Part shown: piece by piece, positions 8,324 to 16,290 of the stretch
How the letters are laid out: each line of letters starts with the position of its first letter
Numbering within the stretch: the stretch's first letter is position 1
Assembly: GCF_003635165.1 (NCBI RefSeq)
Contig: NZ_ML058616.1
Span: 411,092-475,091, forward strand
Source of the DNA: Burkholderia sp. Nafp2/4-1b
Lineage (GTDB): Bacteria > Pseudomonadota > Gammaproteobacteria > Burkholderiales > Burkholderiaceae
Reading direction: 5' to 3'
Length of the DNA stretch: 64,000 bases
Program-made: the position numbers and the translations under genes
Notes under the pieces: generated by a model
The model's database searches: none
What the model was told of the DNA's origin: nothing
What the model saw: the letters and a program-made list of their open reading frames with translations, nothing else

Positions 8324-9937
8324 TCACACGCTGAAGCGGTTCAGCGTATAGGCACGATAGGCCGCGACGAACGCATCGAACGATCCGGCCTCCTTTGCTT
8401 CCAGGTCGGCCTGCTCGGCCAGCGACTTCGCCGCGAGCGCCTGCTCGGTGCGCAGCGTCTCCGCCGACGGCGGGTTCGCACGGAAGTGCGCGGCATGCGC
8501 TTCGCTGTGCGCGAGCGCGAACGCGAGGAACGACTGCCCGTTTTCGCGCATCGTGCGCAGCACGCGCGCCGACGGCGTGCGTTCCGGATCGGCGAGCTTC
8601 TCGCGCTGCGCGGCGATCGCACGCGCATGCTCGTCGCCGCCGCGAATCTCGTCGAGACGGCGCCCGACCGTTTCGATATCGGTCATCAGGTCGTCCGCCC
8701 ACGCCTGCAGCGTCACCGGCTGGCCGTCGCGCGTCAGCGTGAGCCCCGGCTTGCGCCCGTCCATCGTCACGCTGCCGAAGTTCGCATTCGCTTCCTTGTA
8801 CGCGTCGCAGTCGAGCGCGGGGCTCTCGTCGAGCGCGCATGCGAGCAGGAATGCGTCGATGAAGCGGGCGGTGTCGAGCGCGATGCCGGTCGGCTCGAAC
8901 GGATCGATGTCGAGGCAGCGCACTTCGATGTACTGCACGCCGCGCGACGCGAGCGCATGCAGCGGCCGTTCGCCCGAATACGTGATGCGCTTCGGCCGGA
9001 TCGTCGAGTAGAACTCGTTCTCGATCTGCAGCACGTTTGTGTTGATCTGGATCCACTCGCCGTCCCGATGCGTGCCGATCGCCTCGTAAGCCGGATACGG
9101 TTCGCTCACGGCCTTCGACAGCGCATCGAGATAGCCGGACAGCGTGTTGTAGTCGACGTGCAGCGCGGCCTGCGCGGTCGTGTTCGAGTAACCGAGGTCG
9201 CTCATCCGCAGGCTCGTCGCATACGGGCGGTACAGCGTGTCGGCATCGAACGTGTCGAGCTTGTGCGGCTTGCCGCGCAGGAATTTCGTATCGAGCGCGG
9301 GCGACGCGCCGAACAGGTACATCAGCAGCCAGCTGCGACGACGGAAGTTGCGGATCTGCGCGAGATAGCGCTCCGACTGGTAATCGACGAGCGTGGCCGT
9401 CGAGCCCTCTTCCGCATGCAGCCGCCGCCACACTTCCTCGTGCAGCGAGTAGTTGTAGTGAATGCCGGCGATGCACTGCATCGTGCGGCCGTAGCGATAC
9501 GCGAGGCCGCGGCGATACACCGTCTTCAGGCGGCCGATGTTCGACGTGCCGTAGTTCGCGATCGGGATTTCATCGTCGGCCGGCAGCAGGCCCGGCATCG
9601 ACTCGTTCCACAGCATCTCGTCGCCGAGCGATGCATACACGTAGCGGTGCAGATCGTCGAGGCGTTCGAGCGTGATCGACGCGTCGGGTTCCGCCGGCGT
9701 GATCAGTTCGATCAGCGCTTCGGAATAGTCAGTCGTCACCGACGGGTGCGTGAGCGCCGAACCGAGCGCGCGCGGATGCGGCGTGAACGCGATCATCCCG
9801 TCGCGCGTCACGCGCAGGCTTTCCTTTTCGATGCCGCGCAGGCCGTCGGGCAGATGCTGCCGCGTCGGGCCCGAGCTCAGCGCTTCGAGACGATTCAGCA
9901 GCAGTTCGGACTGGCGGTGAGTCATGGTGTTCGACAT
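8324..9937 (-). CDS. gshA: Glutamate-cysteine ligase
   Basis: The first, rate-limiting step of glutathione synthesis: ATP-dependent joining of L-glutamate to L-cysteine in the cytoplasm. The 537-residue length and stretches such as GIEKESLRV near residue 30 and IHYNYS near 160 are those of the proteobacterial type (E. coli GshA is about 518 residues). The ATG at 9937 is the natural start, before the MTHRQSELLLNRL opening. It stands alone, which is usual since gshB is normally elsewhere. Small G+C-rich hairpins lie between its stop and the DUF4148 gene. Confidence 0.93.
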   Translation of the reverse strand: MSNTMTHRQSELLLNRLEALSSGPTRQHLPDGLRGIEKESLRVTRDGMIAFTPHPRALGSALTHPSVTTDYSEALIELITPAEPDASITLERLDDLHRYVYASLGDEMLWNESMPGLLPADDEIPIANYGTSNIGRLKTVYRRGLAYRYGRTMQCIAGIHYNYSLHEEVWRRLHAEEGSTATLVDYQSERYLAQIRNFRRRSWLLMYLFGASPALDTKFLRGKPHKLDTFDADTLYRPYATSLRMSDLGYSNTTAQAALHVDYNTLSGYLDALSKAVSEPYPAYEAIGTHRDGEWIQINTNVLQIENEFYSTIRPKRITYSGERPLHALASRGVQYIEVRCLDIDPFEPTGIALDTARFIDAFLLACALDESPALDCDAYKEANANFGSVTMDGRKPGLTLTRDGQPVTLQAWADDLMTDIETVGRRLDEIRGGDEHARAIAAQREKLADPERTPSARVLRTMRENGQSFLAFALAHSEAHAAHFRANPPSAETLRTEQALAAKSLAEQADLEAKEAGSFDAFVAAYRAYTLNRFSV

Positions 9938-10430
9938 GGAGACGCAAGTGCGTGACGGCCGCGCGCGGAATGCCGCGCACGGCCGGCTGGATTATTGGTC
10001 GCTTCGTTGGTAGCGGGCACTTTAACATCTCGCCGTCACACGCGCTTGAGGTGGCTCAGCGCGGTGCCTGACGGCCGCTGCGGGCCGCCGGGCGGCCCGC
10101 TGGGGGAGGCCAATCGCGGTGATCGACGCGTGCGCGGCCGGCGGCCATGGGCAGCGCCAAATGTGGCGATCAGAGCGAATTCGTCCGAAGGAAGGGCACG
10201 CTACGCGCAGTCGCACCGGCGGGTGCAACCCGCGCAATTGAACCCGTGATGCGGCACCGTCGCGGTCGAGCCGACCGTCCACCAAAGGCGACGGAAGCCG
10301 ACGCGGATCGATCGCCATCAAACGTCGCAACCATGAGGACCACCGACCGATCGCGCTCGGGATCACACTCGGGCCCGCGCCCGCATCGCGACCCTGCCCG
10401 GTCGCGCCTACCGGCCGGCGACGTCGATCC
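9938..10430. other. Intergenic stretch of about 490 bases without a recognisable gene
   Basis: It lies between the gshA start and the alkA stop. A G+C-rich hairpin is visible around 10072-10105. Frames across it have the low-complexity arginine-rich look of shadow frames. I see no conserved protein, RNA or repeat. Confidence 0.4.
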
Positions 10431-11405
10431 TCATCCGCCGCGCGCGCCGCCGGCCCGGTCCGCCACGTCGTTCCACAGATGCAGCGCCGCGTACGCGCGC
10501 CACGGCCGCCAGCCTTCGGTGCGGCGCTTCTGGCTCGCGAGCCGGTCGAGCGACGGATCGCGCGCGGTGATCGACTGCATCAGCACGAGATCGGACGCCG
10601 GCCACGCGTCGGGGTCGCGCCACGCACGCATCGCGATGTATTCGACGGTCCACGGGCCGATGCCGGGCAGATCGAGCCATGCGCTGCGCAGTGTCGCGAG
10701 ATCGGCGTGCGCCGGATCGAGCGGCACGTGACCGGCCGCCACCGCGCGCGCCATGCCCGTCAGCGCGGCGGCCCGCTTGCCGGGCATCCCGATCTTCTCG
10801 AGATCGCATGCGGCGAGCGCGTCCGGCGTCGGGAAACGCCACGCGGGGGCCCCATCCGGCGCCGGCATGTCGTCGCCGTGCACGACGCGCTCGCCTGCGC
10901 GCTGGACGAGCCGGCCGACGATCGTCGTCGCCGCCTTCACGCTCACCTGCTGACCCACGATCGCACGCACCGCCAGCTCGAATCCCGACCAGGCGCCCGG
11001 CACACGCAGCCCCGGCGCGGCTTCGACGAGCGGCGCGAACCACGGATCGCGCGCGAGCCCGCCGCCGATCGCGGCCGGATCCGCGCCGAGGTCGAACATC
11101 GACGCGACGCGGCGCGCGAACGCATCGTCGACGTGACGCGCGGCCGCGCCTTCGACGGTGGCGATCAGGCAATGCCGGCGCGGATGCTTCGTGACGGTAA
11201 GCCGGCCCGCGTCGCCGTTCAGGTCGACGATGCGGCGATACGCGCCGTCCGCGACCTGCTCGACGCCCGGAATCGCCCGGCCGCTGAAGAAACGCAGCAC
11301 GCGCGCCCAGTCGTACGGCGCCTTGAAGCGCAGCTCCATCTGCGCGGACGGCGGCACGCGGCCGCCGTCTTCGATCGACGTGATCTCGGTGTTATCGATG
11401 CTCAA
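10431..11405 (-). CDS. alkA: DNA-3-methyladenine glycosylase II
   Basis: A base-excision repair glycosylase removing alkylated purines. Of 324 residues, the N-terminal third is the AlkA-type beta domain. The helix-hairpin-helix is LPGIGPWTVEYI at residues 246-257, and the catalytic aspartate of the HhH-GPD family is D272, in the segment WPASDLVLM. The start is a TTG at 11405 that overlaps the stop of the upstream ada-like gene as TTGA, which suggests translational coupling. The next ATG is only at residue 23 and would cut into the N-terminal domain. It pairs with the methyltransferase/activator at 11402-12493 as an adaptive-response operon. Confidence 0.9.
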   Translation of the reverse strand: MSIDNTEITSIEDGGRVPPSAQMELRFKAPYDWARVLRFFSGRAIPGVEQVADGAYRRIVDLNGDAGRLTVTKHPRRHCLIATVEGAAARHVDDAFARRVASMFDLGADPAAIGGGLARDPWFAPLVEAAPGLRVPGAWSGFELAVRAIVGQQVSVKAATTIVGRLVQRAGERVVHGDDMPAPDGAPAWRFPTPDALAACDLEKIGMPGKRAAALTGMARAVAAGHVPLDPAHADLATLRSAWLDLPGIGPWTVEYIAMRAWRDPDAWPASDLVLMQSITARDPSLDRLASQKRRTEGWRPWRAYAALHLWNDVADRAGGARGG

Positions 11406-12493
11406 ACTGCGTTGCCCTCCGCAACGGCTTCGGTTTCATCGTCGCGCACATGACGCGCCTCGGACGCGAGCAGCGTCGCCTTGCGCCGCACGCCCCAGCG
11501 ATAGCCGGCCAGCGCGCCGCCCTTCTGCACGACACGGTGGCACGGAATGGCGAGTGCGACCGGGTTCGAGGCGCACGCCGATGCGACGGCCCGCACCGCA
11601 CGCGGCGAGCCGAGCGCCTCGGCGATCTCCGAGTAGCTGCGCGTTTCGCCGTACGGGATGTGCGTGAGCGCTTCCCACACCCGCTGCTGGAACGCGGTCG
11701 GCGCGATGTCGAGCGGCAGGTCGAACGCGTGCCGCGTTCCGTCCAGGTACGCGTGGATCTGCGCGACGAACGGCGCGAGCCGCGACGGCGCTTCAACCAG
11801 CTCGGCGCGCGCGAACGCATCCTTCAGCTCGTCGACCAGCACCGACGGTGCGTCGCCGAACGCGATCCGGCAGATGCCCTGTCCGGTCGCGGCGACGAGC
11901 ACCGCGCCGAGCGGTGTCGCTGCGGTCGCATAGTCGATCCGCAGGCCGGCGCCCTGGCGACGGAACGCGGACGGCGCCATCCCCAGCTCGCGCGGCACCG
12001 ATGCATAGAGCCGCGACGGCGAATTGAACCCGGCGTCGACGGCCGCTTGCGTGACCGGCTGCCCGCTTTGCAGCGCGTCGCGCAAGGCGGCGCCGCGCTG
12101 CGCGGCCTGGTACTGCCGCGGCGACACGCCGACCACTCGTTTGAACAGCCGCTGCAGATGGAACGGGCTCACGTGCACGGCATCGCTCAGCTGCTGCAGC
12201 GTGAGCCGCTCCGAATGCGCATCGAGCACCGCGCACGCGCGATTGACGATCTCGAGCTCGCGCGGCAGTCCTTCCGGCTGACAGCGCTTGCACGGGCGGA
12301 AGCCGGCCGCGCGCGCGTCGGCCGGACTGGCGAAGAAGGACACATGCTCGCGCCGCGGCAGCCGCGACGCGCAGCTCGGGCGGCAGAACACGCCGGTCGT
12401 GCGCACGGCATAGAAGAACGCGCCGTCCGCATGCTGATCGCGGGCGGTCACGGCGCCCCAGCGGGCATCGTCGGTCGGATAGGGGGTTTTCAT
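11402..12493 (-). CDS. ada: Ada-like bifunctional methylated-DNA repair protein and AraC-type activator
   Basis: A 363-residue methyl-acceptor regulator of the adaptive response to alkylation. The N-terminal zinc domain holds four cysteines (about C37, C41, C68, C71), one of which takes the methyl group from phosphotriesters. An AraC helix-turn-helix follows at about 85-175. The C-terminal O6-alkylguanine methyltransferase domain carries the active-site PCHRV motif near residue 330. The ATG at 12493 begins MKTPYP; an earlier frame start exists, but the zinc domain begins correctly here. It is co-transcribed and coupled with alkA. By family knowledge, the methylated form activates its own operon. 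Confidence 0.9.
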   Translation of the reverse strand: MKTPYPTDDARWGAVTARDQHADGAFFYAVRTTGVFCRPSCASRLPRREHVSFFASPADARAAGFRPCKRCQPEGLPRELEIVNRACAVLDAHSERLTLQQLSDAVHVSPFHLQRLFKRVVGVSPRQYQAAQRGAALRDALQSGQPVTQAAVDAGFNSPSRLYASVPRELGMAPSAFRRQGAGLRIDYATAATPLGAVLVAATGQGICRIAFGDAPSVLVDELKDAFARAELVEAPSRLAPFVAQIHAYLDGTRHAFDLPLDIAPTAFQQRVWEALTHIPYGETRSYSEIAEALGSPRAVRAVASACASNPVALAIPCHRVVQKGGALAGYRWGVRRKATLLASEARHVRDDETEAVAEGNAV

Positions 12494-12769
12494 CTGAACC
12501 TCGCACTCTCTAGTGTAGATGGTGCCTACTCTAGCCATCGGCATGGGCCGTCGCGCCCTGATTCTTGCTCTGTGATTCGGGCCGCCGATATCGCGACATC
12601 GCGGGGACACATCGCGGGCGCGCACCGAAATCGCGCATGAAATCGATCAATCTGACGAAAATCCACGCGAGCGCTGCGGGAACGCCGTTTTCGCCATCAT
12701 TGCGTCACCGTTTTGCTGCAGTGCGGCTGCGACCAATCGCCGTCCTGACCATTTTTTACACTCGGAATA

Positions 12770-12798
12770 TTGCAACGCACCATCGCCGTGTGTATAGT
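12770..12798 (+). promoter_or_regulatory. Sigma-70 promoter of the candidate sRNA
   Basis: TTGCAA (12770-12775) and TATAGT (12793-12798) are separated by exactly 17 bases. A start near 12804-12806 would make a short transcript ending at the terminator at 12837-12871. Confidence 0.65.
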
Positions 12799-12804
12799 TG
12801 GAAC

Positions 12805-12871
12805 TGTCTCCTCCATGTCTCCTCCTGATATGGATTAAGCCCGTTCCGCTCTGCGTGAACGGGCTTTTTTT
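12805..12871 (+). ncRNA. Candidate small RNA with two tandem anti-Shine-Dalgarno motifs
   Basis: A transcript of about 67 bases is predicted between a good promoter and a strong intrinsic terminator. Its 5' part carries the ten-base unit TGTCTCCTCC twice (12805-12814 and 12816-12825), each complementary to a GGAGG ribosome site. Its 3' end is a perfect 10-bp stem (12837-12846 with 12857-12866) followed by U residues, the usual form of an Hfq-bound sRNA tail. No open frame is present. CU-rich anti-SD sRNAs are known in Burkholderia and in alphaproteobacteria, but I cannot verify that this is one already named. The following VOC gene has its own ribosome site and is probably separate. Confidence 0.65.
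12837..12871 (+). terminator. Intrinsic terminator of the sRNA
   Basis: A perfect 10-bp stem, a ten-base loop and seven T at 12865-12871. Confidence 0.85.
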
Positions 12872-12957
12872 CGTCCGTCGATCGTGTAGCGTTCCGGCAT
12901 CCGCCGCCGGTGAGGGCTACACTCGGTGCACACCCACCGCGAAGGGAGTGCCCGCTC

Positions 12958-13371
12958 ATGAAACCGACCATCCGCGCGATCGATCACGTCGTGCTGCGTG
13001 TGAGCGACATGGCTGCGATGACGCGCTTTTACTGCGATGCCGTCGGCTGCCACGTCGAGAAGGAACAGCCCGATCTGGGCCTCGTGCAATTGCGCGCCGG
13101 CGACGCGCTGATCGACCTGCTGGCCGTCGGCGGCCCGATCGATCGTCCCGACAGCGGGCCGCCCGGCGCCGGACGCAACGTCGATCATTTGTGCCTGCGC
13201 GTCGAGCCGTTCGATCCCGATGCGCTGATCGAGCATTTCGCCGCATTCGGCGCGCGGCCCGAGCCGCCCGCCGAACGCTACGGCGCGGGCGGCTACGGGC
13301 CGTCGATCTACCTGTTCGATCCCGAAAGAAACATGCTGGAATTCAAGGGGCCGCCCGCCGCGCTCGGCTGA
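12958..13371 (+). CDS. VOC (glyoxalase/dioxygenase) superfamily protein
   Basis: A 137-residue single-module metalloprotein of the vicinal oxygen chelate fold. It has the family opening IDHVVLRVSDM near residue 7, the FYCDAVG turn, a metal-ligand histidine in DHLCLRVEPF near 78 and a late LFDPERNMLEF with the glutamate ligand near 130. Relatives include glyoxalase I and small proteins annotated as virulence-associated. The substrate cannot be told. The ATG at 12958 has a GAAGGGAG ribosome site ten bases upstream. Confidence 0.85.
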   Translation: MKPTIRAIDHVVLRVSDMAAMTRFYCDAVGCHVEKEQPDLGLVQLRAGDALIDLLAVGGPIDRPDSGPPGAGRNVDHLCLRVEPFDPDALIEHFAAFGARPEPPAERYGAGGYGPSIYLFDPERNMLEFKGPPAALG

Positions 13372-13381
13372 GCGCCGGCCG

Positions 13382-13936
13382 TCACGCGTCGGCGAACGGC
13401 TTCACCACCGTCCATTCGACCGCGACCGGATCGTGGTCGGCGCTCGAGATCCAGGCGGCGCCGTCCTGCACCGTGCACTGCAGGCGCATCGTGCGTTCGG
13501 CGAGGCGCCCGAGCGCTGCCGCGACGCCGTCGGCCAGCGACAGCACCTGCACGTTGCGCAGCCGCTCGACCTTGCTGCGCACGCCCTGCCACCAGATATC
13601 CGAGGTCTTGCCGCCGTACGCGATCACCGTGACCCGGCCGGCGCGGCCGGCCGCCTTCGAGATGCGCCGTTCGTCGGGCTGGCCGGCCTCGATCCACACG
13701 TCGATCGCGCCCGTCAGGTCCTTTTGCCACAGATCGGGCTCGTCGACGTCCGACAGCCCCTTGCAGAATTCGAGCCGCTCGTGCGCGAACAGCGCGAACG
13801 CGACGATGCGCACCATCATCCGGTCGTCGGTTTCCGACGGGTGACGGGCGACCGTCAACGCGTGATCGGCGTAGTAGTGCCGATCCATGTCGGCGATTTG
13901 CAGCTCGGCTTTGTAGATGGTGGATTTCAGCGCCAT
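13382..13936 (-). CDS. yaeQ: YaeQ family protein
   Basis: A 184-residue cytoplasmic protein matching the YaeQ family (opening MALKSTIYKAELQIADMDRH, then the LEFCKGLSD and EPDLW stretches). YaeQ has a PD-(D/E)xK nuclease-like fold by structure, but its role is unsettled; in enteric bacteria it was once reported as a suppressor of rfaH loss. A longer frame reaches to 14065, but the family N-terminus and the ATG at 13936 agree. It is convergent with the VOC gene, with only 10 bases between stops. Confidence 0.88.
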   Translation of the reverse strand: MALKSTIYKAELQIADMDRHYYADHALTVARHPSETDDRMMVRIVAFALFAHERLEFCKGLSDVDEPDLWQKDLTGAIDVWIEAGQPDERRISKAAGRAGRVTVIAYGGKTSDIWWQGVRSKVERLRNVQVLSLADGVAAALGRLAERTMRLQCTVQDGAAWISSADHDPVAVEWTVVKPFADA

Positions 13937-14107
13937 GCGGATACGGCCCGGGCGGGCATTCGGTTCGGTCGGGCCGTGATGATACCGAATGCGCGCCGCC
14001 CGGCGTGCGCCGGGCACTCCACAGCACGACGGCCCGGCATCGGCCGGGCCGCGTTCAGGCCGCAACGCCGGCCGTTCAGGCCGGCGTGCGTCGGCGAGAG
14101 CTGCGCG

Positions 14108-14455
14108 TTACTGCTTGACGAAGCGCGAATCGGTCCACAGGCCTTGCTGGTCGCTGTTGTCGGCGCTGACGAACTGGACGTCGCCCTGGTCGACCGACAC
14201 CACGCGGAAACGCTGCCCTTCCGGCACCGACAGGCAACGGTAGTCGTCGAAGTATTGCTGCTTCGCCTGCGACTTGCCGTCACGTTCGTGGCTCAGTACG
14301 GAGTCCAGATTGTCTTTCGACAGACAGCCCCACGCATTCTTCGTCAGCTGGATTTCCTGCTTCGGCTGGACAGCCGCATCGCCGCCCGCCTGCGCGATCG
14401 ACACCACGGAAAATGCACCGACAAGGGCAAAGAGGACACCGGTTCGCTTCATCAT
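14108..14455 (-). CDS. Small secreted hypothetical protein with two cysteines
   Basis: A 115-residue protein with a clear Sec signal (charged MMKRTG, hydrophobic core, AQA cleavage near residue 23). The mature region has two cysteines (in the segments WGCLSKD and YRCLSVP) that could form a disulphide in the periplasm, and a C-terminal half resembling a small beta domain. I do not recognise the family. Two in-frame ATGs (14455, 14452) are equally possible starts. Confidence 0.7.
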   Translation of the reverse strand: MMKRTGVLFALVGAFSVVSIAQAGGDAAVQPKQEIQLTKNAWGCLSKDNLDSVLSHERDGKSQAKQQYFDDYRCLSVPEGQRFRVVSVDQGDVQFVSADNSDQQGLWTDSRFVKQ

Positions 14456-14971
14456 GTTCTGTCTCCAGGCTTGCGGGCACCAGGCTGGGTTAGCTATGTG
14501 TTTAAAGGTGATCGTGAACCCGCGTTTTTCACTTTAGAAGACCGGCAAGCGATAGCAAGCACATTTGTTGTGCGATCGCAATAGCGGCGAATTGTCGCAC
14601 CTCACGCGCACCCGGTTTTTCGCGCTCCGCGCACGCGCGGCGGCGTATGCCCGTCGCCGGACAAGCCTGCGCCGCCGCGCGCAAAGCGTTGTCCGGCAAG
14701 CCTTTCAGGAAAGTTGCATTGCGCCGGCTGTACGGTTTGGATAATTCACTTCAATATCGGAACCGTTTTGATGCATTGCACACAAAGTCATCTTGAAACG
14801 ATATGAATTTACCGCAGTGCGGAAGCGAATTTACCTGATACAAGAAAAATGCCAGGTATAAGCGCGTGCGTATTTACCCGTATTTTCCCGAGGCGGTCGG
14901 ACGCCCGCGGCAGCGGGGCCGTCGGGCGTTGTCGTTAATGTCTCGTTGGTATCTTTTTTACCCGGCGTAAT
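14456..14971. other. AT-rich intergenic stretch between two leftward genes
   Basis: A 516-base gap. From about 14715 to 14880 the base composition is far more A+T-rich than the genome, with short runs such as GAAACGATATGAATTTACC. It should hold the promoter of the gene at 14108. A G+C-rich inverted stretch near 14893-14930 lies past the speG stop and may act as its terminator. No gene is visible. Confidence 0.4.
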
Positions 14972-15520
14972 TCACGCCGATTGCGGTCGCTCGAAATAAT
15001 CGCGCTGGAAGATGCACATGCGATATGCGTTGTGATACGCGCCGTTTCCGAAAAATTCTTCCTTCAATTCGGCCTCGTGCTGGAATCCGCATTTCTCGTA
15101 TACGTGGATCGCCGCTGCATTCGACGTATCGACGATCAGGTACAGCTTGCGCATGTTCAGCACCTTGAACGCGTATTCGATCGCGAGGCGTGTTGCCTGA
15201 CCCGCATAGCCGCGCCCCTGGCATTGCGGCGCGATGATGATCTGGAACTCGCCGCGGCGGTGGATATAGTCGAGCTCGATCAGCTCGACGAGGCCCACCA
15301 GTTCGTCCTGCGCATCGACCGCGACGAAGCGGCGCTCGCGCTGGTCGTGCACGTGGCGGTCGTACAGTTGCGACAGCTCGGAGAAGGTTTCGTACGGCTC
15401 CTCGAACCAGTAGCGCATGATCTTTGCGTCGTTGTTCAGTTCGTGCACGAAGCGCAGGTCCTGGCGCTCGAGCGGCCGGAGTGCGAGCGTGTGCTTGTCG
15501 TTCTGGAGTTGCATGTTCAT
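14972..15520 (-). CDS. speG: Spermidine N1-acetyltransferase
   Basis: A GNAT-family enzyme transferring acetyl from acetyl-CoA to spermidine or spermine, lowering polyamine toxicity. Over 182 residues it follows E. coli SpeG closely: LRPLERQDLRFVHELNN near residue 15, MRYWFEEPYE near 35, the acetyl-CoA pyrophosphate-binding QGRGYAG loop near 101, KLYLIVDTSN near 123 and the RMCIFQ ending. The ATG at 15520 and the one two codons downstream are both possible. Monocistronic. Confidence 0.9.
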   Translation of the reverse strand: MNMQLQNDKHTLALRPLERQDLRFVHELNNDAKIMRYWFEEPYETFSELSQLYDRHVHDQRERRFVAVDAQDELVGLVELIELDYIHRRGEFQIIIAPQCQGRGYAGQATRLAIEYAFKVLNMRKLYLIVDTSNAAAIHVYEKCGFQHEAELKEEFFGNGAYHNAYRMCIFQRDYFERPQSA

Positions 15521-15664
15521 GTCCTTTTTAGGCCCGCGCGCGCGTGAAACAACCGTGCGGCACTGCCGCGAACCGGTGCATTCCGCGCTGCAGGAAGTTC
15601 ACCGCGGGCCAGGTTCAGAGCCTAGAATGGGAGCAAGGGTTCCTGCCACCGCAAGGAGGCTATC

Positions 15665-15835
15665 GTGATCGAGCAAGTCATACTCGGCATTTTCCTCGTA
15701 CTGCCACTCGTGATCGTGGCTGCGCTGTTCTCCGACGAACTATGGCAGGAACATCGGCGCCAGCATCCGCGCGACGAAAACGCACCGCATATCGACTGGA
15801 AGCATCCGTGGCGGCGGGTGCGGCGCGGGCACTGA
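15665..15835 (+). CDS. Small single-pass membrane protein, 56 residues
   Basis: A short frame starting with GTG at 15665 behind a textbook AAGGAGG (15652-15658, six-base spacing). The N-terminal half is one hydrophobic helix (ILGIFLVLPLVIVAALF). The C-terminal half is charged, rich in histidine, arginine and tryptophan, and probably lies in the cytoplasm. A TAGAAT -10-like element sits near 15623. I do not know the family. The ribosome site and the membrane-helix pattern make it a credible gene. Confidence 0.6.
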   Translation: MIEQVILGIFLVLPLVIVAALFSDELWQEHRRQHPRDENAPHIDWKHPWRRVRRGH

Positions 15836-15931
15836 CGCGATCGCGACCCATGCGGGTCGCTCCGGGCGGTGCAACCGCCCTCCTCACGAACCGTTACGAC
15901 CCGATTCCCGCCCAACCCGCGAGACACCGAC

Positions 15932-16180
15932 GTGAACGACAAACCCGCGCTCCCTCCCCACGACATTCCCGGCGAAGCGATCGATCTGCAGATCGCCGAC
16001 GTGCTGGCCGCTGTCCGCTATCCCGCGAACAAGGATGCGCTCGTCGACGCCGCGCGCGACGCGGGCGCGAGCAACGAGGTGCTGTCGATGCTCGACGGCC
16101 TGCCCGAACAGGACTACGCGGACGTCGACGCCGTCACGCGTTGGGTCGCCGGCAATTTCGGCCCGGGCCTCGGCATTTGA
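15932..16180 (+). CDS. DUF2795 domain protein
   Basis: An 82-residue cytoplasmic protein with the DUF2795 pattern (ADVLAAVRYPANKDALVDAARDAGA, then the LDGLPEQDYADVDAVTRW stretch), a small helical domain of unknown function common in proteobacteria and actinobacteria. The GTG at 15932 gives the family-like MNDKPALP opening; an upstream ATG frame start at 15869 would add unconserved sequence. It may be co-transcribed with the small membrane protein upstream. Confidence 0.75.
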   Translation: MNDKPALPPHDIPGEAIDLQIADVLAAVRYPANKDALVDAARDAGASNEVLSMLDGLPEQDYADVDAVTRWVAGNFGPGLGI

Positions 16181-16290
16181 GCGCCGGCCAATAACAGGAT
16201 AGGATCGGGCCGCACCGGTCGCACCGCGGCCGGACGCATGGTGCCCGGCGCCAAGACCGGGAATGACCGTACGAGCGCTCGGGGGAATCC

